Source: Tillandsia leiboldiana (taxonomy: Eukaryota; Streptophyta; Magnoliopsida; Poales; Bromeliaceae). Taken from it: 64,000 nt of DNA. The notes under the pieces are model-generated. The model saw nothing but the letters and a program-made list of their open reading frames with translations, did not search any database and was not told the DNA's origin. Position 1 is the stretch's first letter. The number at the start of each line of letters is the position of its first letter. The position numbers and the translations under genes are program-made. The DNA lies in contig CM055077.1 of the NCBI GenBank assembly GCA_029204045.2, positions 16,878,584 through 16,942,583 on the forward strand, written 5' to 3'. Positions 37,501 through 46,500 of the stretch are shown one piece after another.

Positions 37501-40500
37501 AGGCCCGCAGCATCAGAGCAACCCTGTCCACGCGCGGCCAGGGACAGTGAGCACCGGCCGAAGAGGGTCGTGGCTGAGGAGGGAGCTGAGAGTGGTCCTA
37601 GCTGATCAGCACTGGCGCCGACGGCCGGATCTCCCAGATCTGGCCGCTGGCTGTCCGAGAGCAGCAACATGGCTGCGAGAAGGAGATAGTGGTTGAGGGG
37701 CGCAGGTTCGGATCAGGCTCGCTGTAGATGACCAAGGGCTACTCTCCGGCGGTAGGGTTTGCTGAAGAAACCGCTGAGAAGATCTCGGCCGACCCCCGCG
37801 CTTGGGGGTCTATGTCAAACCATCAGCAGCCGCACGTGCACAGGGAGAGAGAGAGGGCTCGGGCTCCTGCTGGCCGGTGCAGGGTGGCCGGAGACTCGGT
37901 GATGGTGGCAGCCGGAGGTGGGGTGCTCGGATCGAGAAGAAAAAGGTGGAGATGGCGGCTAGGGCTTCTTGATATGGAGAAGTCTGAAGCTTTTGAAGAT
38001 TATTAACTCGTGCACAATTACGCTAAGGCCTATTTTTCTCGTTATTCGCGAGCACGACCTCCTTTTGCAACGGTACATCACGTTCGAGTCCCCCGGAGAT
38101 CGAAAGTTGACACCTAGACCCGAAACTGGGCGCCAAAACGCAATTTCTCATTTTATATTTGATCTTCCCCTCGTGAAAAATCCCTAAAAGGCCTTTTTGT
38201 TTATACCCAAATTTCAGGTGAACTTTTATTTTTGCGTTCACAGCCTAGCCATTGAAAAACATCGCATTTCTGCACATGAAATATTGGCACTTTTCTAATC
38301 TGAATGCCGTTTATGCATTTTACGGTCGTGACGGTAAACTCCCGGTGACTGATTCAACTTCAAAACCTCAAAATTTCTTACTTAGATTTTTAGCATTCGT
38401 AGAACTCTGAGTTCCCAAAATTTTGACTGTAAAGTTGCCAATTTTCATGCATGAAATGCTGACCTTTTTGAGACCGGATCGACGGTCGCCCGATTTTTCG
38501 ATAAATTTATGGATTCTGGCTTTCCGTTTTTGACTCAAACCTTTTCAATTCGGGACTAGAAAATTTTAATCATCAATATTCACTTCCATGATGATTTCCA
38601 CAAATTTACAGCCTCAACCCTTCGCATAAAATTTTAATTTTATTAATTATTATGCGAAAATTACAGTTAGGTCCCTCCAAAGTTTACATTTTCCTTTTAG
38701 AATCCTTGGGTTCTATAGTTGTGGTCCCTGTGTAAGAATGGCGTTGTCTTTTTTGGGATTTGAGTACTTAAGAGTTGCAAGCCCAATTTAAGAACAAGAC
38801 TTTATGGGCTGAAATACCTAGGGTTGCGAATCCAGTTTAAGAACAACAGCTCCAACAATATCACAAGCTTTGATCATATGCTCATGCTCAAGGTTTTCTA
38901 ATCAACAATTTGGGTGTTAGTAGTTTTTCTAAATTTTGACTTTCAACGATTTTCTCTATAGAACAACAAATGTTTGATGAGGAGCTAATAAGAATAAATG
39001 CAATATTTCTTATTGACAGCTAGCTTGTTTAATTTTAGAAAATAACATGCGTTGAGAAAGAAATTGCACATTATACTCAGAAGCTAACTATATAAGCACA
39101 CTTTTTAGGCATAAGGAATTAAGAAATATAGTGCCAAAATAAAAAAGAAATCATAACAATAAACTAGAAAATGAATTAGGCTCAAAAGAGCCAAATATGT
39201 ATTAATTTCTTGTGAAAACATACTATTCTCAAATTATACTTATGTTATACGACTTTTTAATCGTTTTAGATCTCATGGCCTGATTCTTTATTTCAATATG
39301 AGTTCAGTGATACTCTAATCATCAAATATGGAGTTACAACAAGAAAGTTATTCCAGTTTCACAATTTAGTCTCTAAACCAAGGTTTTCAAAATTCAACTA
39401 TTCAGTCAACTTAAAATTTGATTTTGGTTGATTTGATACTGCAGCTACGACCAAAATTTTATTAGAAATCCAATGGTACTTGAATCATCGCACTTGGAGC
39501 TATAACAAAAAAGGGTCTATGGGCTAAGAATAGTCATCCAACATTTTTATTTGTAAAACTAGACCTAAGTGGTGAATGATTTACCGTACTTAGAAAGCGG
39601 TTAGTCATTCACCACTTTCTAAAAGTGGTAAGTCAAATTTATTGCTTTTACCAAACTTACATATTTTTATATCCGAACTCCGAAAGATGTACAATATTAG
39701 ACCGTAAAAATAATTTCAATGCTTTAAAGAAAGCGGTGAATGATCGGTAGCATTTAGAAAGTGGTGATTCATTCACCTCATAAGCCTAATTTTGTAAATA
39801 AATTTTTTGGAAGACTATTTTATAATTATAATATCTTATCTTTTAAGTCTCTTAATAAAAAAAAATTCATAACGAAAAAGTTATAAGCAATTTACAATTT
39901 AGTCCCTATATAAATTCCAAAAAATCACAAATCAGTCCCAAGATTGTTTAGCCTATTGTATCAAAATTTATCTTTAGTAAAGGTCGATGAATGGTTCTTC
40001 CCTAAATGCTAACCAAGGGTAAAATTCTAGCTAAAATTATGAATCAAAGGCTATTGTGCTAAAGGTTGTTTTTTTTTCTTTTTTTCAATCTAAATTTCAA
40101 CTCTTTTCTTCCTCGTTTTCCTTAGTTATTTGTAAAGGGAGTATAGATGTATGAATAGACCAACAAGAAAGAGAAGAATCCTCACCTTGCAGAAAATAAG
40201 AAGACGACGACGGCTTCAAAATTGAACCTTTCTTTTTAAAAGTTTCACTCTAAAGATATCATGGGAGGTAGAAGAAATGGAAAGAGAACAAAGAAAGGAA
40301 AATAATTTGAAAGAAGTGAGATAGGAAGAGAGAAGAGAAACTATGACAACAGGAAAGATTGGGGACTAAAGCCATGGAAGATTAAATTGGCCAAATTCTG
40401 ACCATTTTGCAGAAAACCCTCTATTGAAAACTTCTTCGCTAAATATTCTGATTAATTGTGTTGGATTTATTTTTTGATCTATTATCCTAAACTTGAACAA

Positions 40501-43500
40501 TTACTTTTGGTTTAATTTCTTACTTCATGCTAAAGTAAGAATTTAATGAGACAAACTAATTATTCATGGTTTGAGACTAAAAACAAATCCAAAAGAATCT
40601 AGTATTTGAAATTTAGAATTTTAATTCTACAAGAGGAAATTTATAGGAACTATGAAAGCGGGAAATAACGAAGTTTTATCCTCTTTCTTAGCCTAGGGAT
40701 GTGCTAGCCTCCTTGGAAAGCTTGGATTTCAATTTTGGTAGCTCCAACAAGATGATTTCATGCAAGAATTAAAGTTTGGTGAAAGGAATTGATAAATAGA
40801 AAGATAGGAAGGAGAGGAACAAGAGAGAAGGTTGTGAGAGACAAGAAGGAAAGGAAAATGGAGAAGAGAAATGGCTTGGGTGGGAAGAAGCTAAAGATGG
40901 GTATGAGGTGGTGGTGGAAGTAAAAAAACTGGTGATTTTGCAACTATTCGATCTTTCAAAAATGTGCAAATTACTCAAATTTAGACTTGTTAGACTTATT
41001 TTAGACTCTTCTGGTGGTCGACTTCCGCTCAATTTTGTTATTTGAACTCTCCTAAAAAACAATAATCATAACTGTATTTTTCTATTAAGTTTTATAACAA
41101 CTTTTCTTACTAAATATCACTATTTGAAAGGCGCGCTTGAGTGCCTCAGCAATAGCGAGGCGCAACACTATCATGCGAGGCACGCACCTCACAATATTTA
41201 AGTTTAGATGGATTTTGGGTTCAAGTTATCGGGTTGTTGGTTCTGAATTTGATTCTTAAATTTTAACCGTTAAGATACTTTAAGAAATCCTAAAAGAAAC
41301 CCCAAAAACCCTAAAAAAAAACAACCTCTCGCCCGTCCTTTATCCATTGATAAAGAGCCAGGTTGGGTTGATTTTGAAGATACAAAAGAAGAAGAAGATA
41401 TTGGGAATGAAAAATTTGAAGAAGAAGAAGATTATGGCGATGCAAGCGATAAGGATGATGATGAATATGAGGATGATGTTTGAAGAGCAACTAAAGGAGA
41501 GCATTGGTTCCACAATCACTTTTAAGTTTTAAGTTGAAAGTTGAAATTTATATTTTTTAAATTTGAGAACATATATGCATATGTTTTCTTTGCTTTTTGA
41601 TGGTTATTTTATTTTTTTATGGTTATTTTCGATTTTTTTTTATGTAGAACATTAAATTAAACTAGACTTAGTAAATGTGCGCCTCGCCTTCTTGAGGTGC
41701 TAGCCTCGCAGTGCGCCTCGCTCGCGTCTAGGCTCCAGAAGAACCTTGCGCCTCTTTGCGCCTTGCGTCTTTTCAAACACTGCTATATATCCTACCGAGC
41801 AAAAATCTTGCGGGTCATATTCAGGCCTCATTTTAACCGCTTAGGTGTCGGATTGACAACTTTAGCATCAATTTGAAAATGAATTCTAGTTTCAAATGGT
41901 GCATTTTCTGTAATTCATTTGAAACTGAATTCTAGCGGTCGTTGGCCGATTTGAATGTTCTTAAATCTCGCGGGTCGTTGCTCTGATTGACTAGACAGGT
42001 GGTCTGAACATTGGATTGCTGCAAAACTCAACACATGGTTTTAGAAATAATCATGACTAGTTCCAATTAAGATTTAAAACATTCAATGACCATTTCACCT
42101 GAAAACTTATCATACCAAAATTTAACTACTAGTGAAATTAATATAACCCAATTTGGTTAATAATTGCCTAATTTAGAACTAGATATCACATTTCAGCTTG
42201 ACAATTTTGAATTCTGTGGTTGGTGAAATTTCTTTAGAGGTGATAAGGTTCTTTCTTATGTTCATCAACTTTAAACTGGGTGCTAGCTTTAATATGTTAA
42301 CTTGCGAAATAAAAAAAAAAGGGTAAATTACACTTTGGTCCTCAAACTATGAGGAGCGTGATATTTTAGTCCTCAAACTTTCATTTGTTGCAATTTCAGG
42401 CTCATACTTTCTGAATTTTTGTAATCAAGTCCCACAACCTATTTTAGTTGGCTAAATGTTGGCAAATTATTGATGTAGAAGTAATGTGGAAGTATTGTAA
42501 TTGATGATGCTGCAATAATTAAGATGCTATATCATTTCTGCATCAACAATTTGTCAATATTTAGCCAACTAAATTGGGTTATGGGACTTGATTGCAGCAA
42601 TTCAAATAGTTTGAGCTAAAGATTGCAGCAAATTAAAGTTTTCAGGACCAAAGTGTTACGCTCCTCATAGTTTGTGTTAGATTCTATTTTACTTGTACAT
42701 GGTCTAGTTTAGCATAACTTGTACTATAAGGTGTTTTTTGTAATTGTGTTTATTATATATGCAATGGAAACGCTAGATGGGGCCTTTACGGCTTTATCCA
42801 ATCTTTCATGGTATCGAAGCCATAAACCCTCTAGGGAAAATTAACAGAACCGTCATTATTCTTCCTTTTTGTCGCAAGTTTTTCTTCTTCCTCTCTATTT
42901 TCGTTTTACTGCTGCTACAGTACTGTCGCTACAGTATTTTCGCATAGCCAATCTTTCAGTTTGAGAACCAATAGTATAACTTACCTAAAAAAAAATTGTT
43001 GCATTCAACAATAGTCCTCTCATCACTATGAATGATATGAGACTATTTTCTTAAGAATAAAAAATGAAATCAGTATGAAATATTGAAGTCCTTTAATTAC
43101 ATTAATTTTTGGGCCTTTTGCTTTTATGTCCCTTACTACTATTGAAAATTTTCAAATTTTCCTCTCAATACCCAAAATACCTTTCTAAAACCCAATCCCA
43201 TTAGTAAACCTCGAGGGAAAGAGAATAGTTAAAGGAATTTTTTGAAACCAATAAGGGTATTTTTGTCATTCAAGGGTAAATAAGATATTCATGAAGTTTC
43301 GAAGGGCATATTAGATATTACCCCGTAATTTTTTGTAAGAGAACTATTGCCCTTTTTTTTTTATCAGTTATATTGATGTGTCATAATGAGGCTAAAGCTC
43401 TTACATGTGATGCATTGATGGGCTGGTTGGCTGCATATAGTTGAAACTGCATTGCAGTTGTAACTATATGTAGATCCAAATACGATATTTGGTTTGATAC

Positions 43501-46500
43501 ATCTGAATCCAACTGCAGCAGTTGGAACTGTAGAAGGAGGCCCAACTACGGTAGTTGGAGCTACACCAAAATTGATTGTAGTTCCAACTGTAGCACATTG
43601 AGAGAGTAACTTCGGAAAAAAAGGTAAACTTACCTCCCTAATCATCTTTTAGACAAAAAAATATTTTTTTCTTTTATATTGTGTGTAATCTCACCACCCA
43701 TCTATAAATGATAAAATTTGTAAGTACAAATTCTCAACTGCATGTATCCAAACAAATTATTTGTAGTTGTAGTACTTGCTATTATATCCAACAAGATGCA
43801 TGTATTTATAATTGTTGTATTTTCAACTGCATACATCTCTAATTACACTGCATGTCCTTGTTTTGTGTGCTATCTCTTCGGTAGTTACGTCTTGCTACTA
43901 AGAAAAGGCATATACTGGAAATTGACGAAAGCTAGTCTTATTATGGATACACATTTCAATGTGAATTGTCATCAATTTTTTTTTACTTTCAGAAACTCAC
44001 AGGAGGAGTATTGCTTCTCCGAAACAAATTTTACATTGTTATGTATCGTGGGAAGGACTTTCTCCCGACTTCTGTGGCTACTGCTTTGGCTGAAAGGCAG
44101 GAATTAACAGAGGATACTCAAACTGTAGAAGAGAGGATAAGAAACAATCTTATAGGGGAGTCTTCTGTAGACAAATTTGATGGACATGCTCTTGCTGGCA
44201 CTTTAGCTGAATTTGAGCAGGCTCAGGCTCGTTGGGGGAAAAATATGACTTTCGAGGCGCAAGAGAAGCTGAAGGAAGAAGCTTCTAGATCTGACAAAGC
44301 CAGACTCTTCAAGAGGATAGAACATAAACTTTCAGTAGTAAGCTTCTTATCCTTGACATTGTCCAGCTGTTTATCTAACTAATAGGAGGGATACCAATTC
44401 ATGAACTGCCATGCAAGTGCTATATAAGAATACCATTTTCTAAAAAAGCCTTATAAATTTCGTCATTGGAGTACTCTCTTTCTTGTTTACTCTTTGATTC
44501 AGTATATATTGATTTCCACTACACTATTGTTATTGTTTATGCCTTCTTTACTTTTCATTACCTGTGTTAAGAATGGAAGTAGAGATGTTTCAGCCTTGGG
44601 ATGCGAATCCCAAATATTTACACTGTCCAAATATGACTTATAGATGATCCAACATATTTCTGCAATATGCTGTACTTGTGTTAACAGGAACTGTGTTTCC
44701 TTTTTCTTTTCTTACCTTCACAATATTGCGAGTCTTTTTTTTGGTTTAATTATAAAAAATCCCCTGCACTTTACTGTGTCTCAAATATCCCCTCTGCATA
44801 AAAAATTTAAATAATATCAATCCTGTATTTTAGTCGTGTCAAATAGGTCTACTAATTTGGGAGTTCCGTTAACTTTTGACGGAAGTGTTAACGGTGATGA
44901 CGTGGTAAGATCATTTGACATTAAAAATAATTAAATTCTCACACATGAATGCTTTTTCATGGTTTCTCCTAGGTTTTGATACTTGAAGGTGTGTTTGAAG
45001 GAGCTTAAATGAGTTTAAAAGTGTGCTATTGATATGTAGTTATTAAAATTAATGGAAAATCCTAACAAAAGGGCCTATTGAGACAAAATTAAAGTGCAGG
45101 TTTGACATTGTTTAAATTTCTGAAGCAGGGGAGTTATTTGAGGCACCGGGTGAAGTGGGGAGGGGGGGGGGGGGGTTATTTTGTTTGTAATTAAGCCTTT
45201 TTTTCCCCCAAGTAGTTTTTTGCTTCTCAGTTGATGATTTTTGGAACAGGCCCAAGCAAAGAAATTAAGAGCTGAGAGATTGCTAGCTAAAATTGAAGCA
45301 TCCATGGTTCCGGTAAATCCATCCGATGACCGCGAAATGATAACTGATGAAGAACGGTCCGTGTATCGGAGGATTGGTTTGCGAATGAAGTCTTATTTGC
45401 CTCTTGGTTCGTTTCTTGCACATCTTGCTGGGAGATTGCTCCTATCTACTGGCTAATTGTCATCTCTGTTTGTTTTAGGTATTCGTGGTGTTTTTGATGG
45501 TGTAATTGAAAATATGCACTTGCACTGGAAACATAGAGAACTAGTGAAACTAATATCAAAACAGAAGACTCTTTCGTTTGTTGAGGACACAGCAAGACTG
45601 CTGGAGTACGAGAGTGGTGGGATTCTAGTCGCAATTGAAAGAATTCTGAAAGGATTTGTACTTATTTATTACCGTGGAAAAAACTATCAGAGGCCCATCA
45701 ACTTGAGGCCTAGAAATCTTTTAACAAAGGCTAAGGCATTAAAGCGTGCAGTTGCAATGCAGCGCCACGAGGTTTGTAACTGTCTCCAAAAGTGCTATAA
45801 CAGAACACGGGCCGCACTCTCAGAATTACTCAAAAAGTAATTCTTCTATTTTTGGTTGTAATTTTGTTTTGAATGATTAATGCAGGCCCTCAGCCAACAC
45901 ATAACTGAGCTGGAGAGCACCATAAAACAGATGAAATTTGAGTTGGTCAGTATCCAATTCATCACGTTTGGCATAGTATATATATTAAAACCTAGCAATT
46001 TAGAACAATTTAATGCATGCTATATGTAGTGCTTACTTTCTAAAATATGGTTCTGGAGTAATTATTTTTGTAGCGTAGATTTTCCTTGCTAGTGATCTTT
46101 CCTTTTGATCTTACTCTTCAGCAGTTAAATTTGTATTTTCCCTCTATTCAACGTTATGTAGCTAATCCTTGTATTGCTTCGATTTGTTATTAGTCATTCT
46201 TTAGCAGTTCATGGGCAGAGTTTGTAGTTTGATGCTTAGGACCAGAGTCAAGCAAAGTTGATTTGGAAGTCACTTTATTTGCAATCTTTATGAAACCAAA
46301 GGATTATTTTAAATAAAAGGAAGTTGAAGGCTCTTGCTGTACCAGACCTAGTGTAGAAGGCACCTCTGTAGACCATGTGTACTTCTCTGTCATCTTGGAG
46401 GTCCATGTTAGTGGGGACAACCTATATCTTTTTCAGGAATGATTTGTTGTTAGAGAGATTCAAGAGAAAATCTGCTATCAAGAGGAGTCTTAGCCCTTAA

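Larger units (their letters stand above)
9358..43992 (+). other. CFM3 intron 3 (about 34.6 kb, filled with transposons)
   Basis: The ELK|KLTGG join across this interval restores CRM domain 2 exactly, in phase 0, from donor GTTTGC to acceptor TTACTTTCAG. The listed elements cover most of it. Stretches with nothing recognised: 9358-10380 (AT-rich), 11700-12240, 28493-29223, 30461-30608, 34028-34325, 38717-39540, 39815-41110 (includes a purine-rich tract at 40740-40920), 41790-42315 and 42690-43410. Confidence 0.85.

Noticed and set aside
9358..43992. Possibility that exons 1-3 and 4-8 are two separate genes or a misassembly
   Set aside because: CRM domain 2 is completed exactly and in frame by joining exons 3 and 4 with consensus splice sites, as in relatives; long-read cDNA would settle it.
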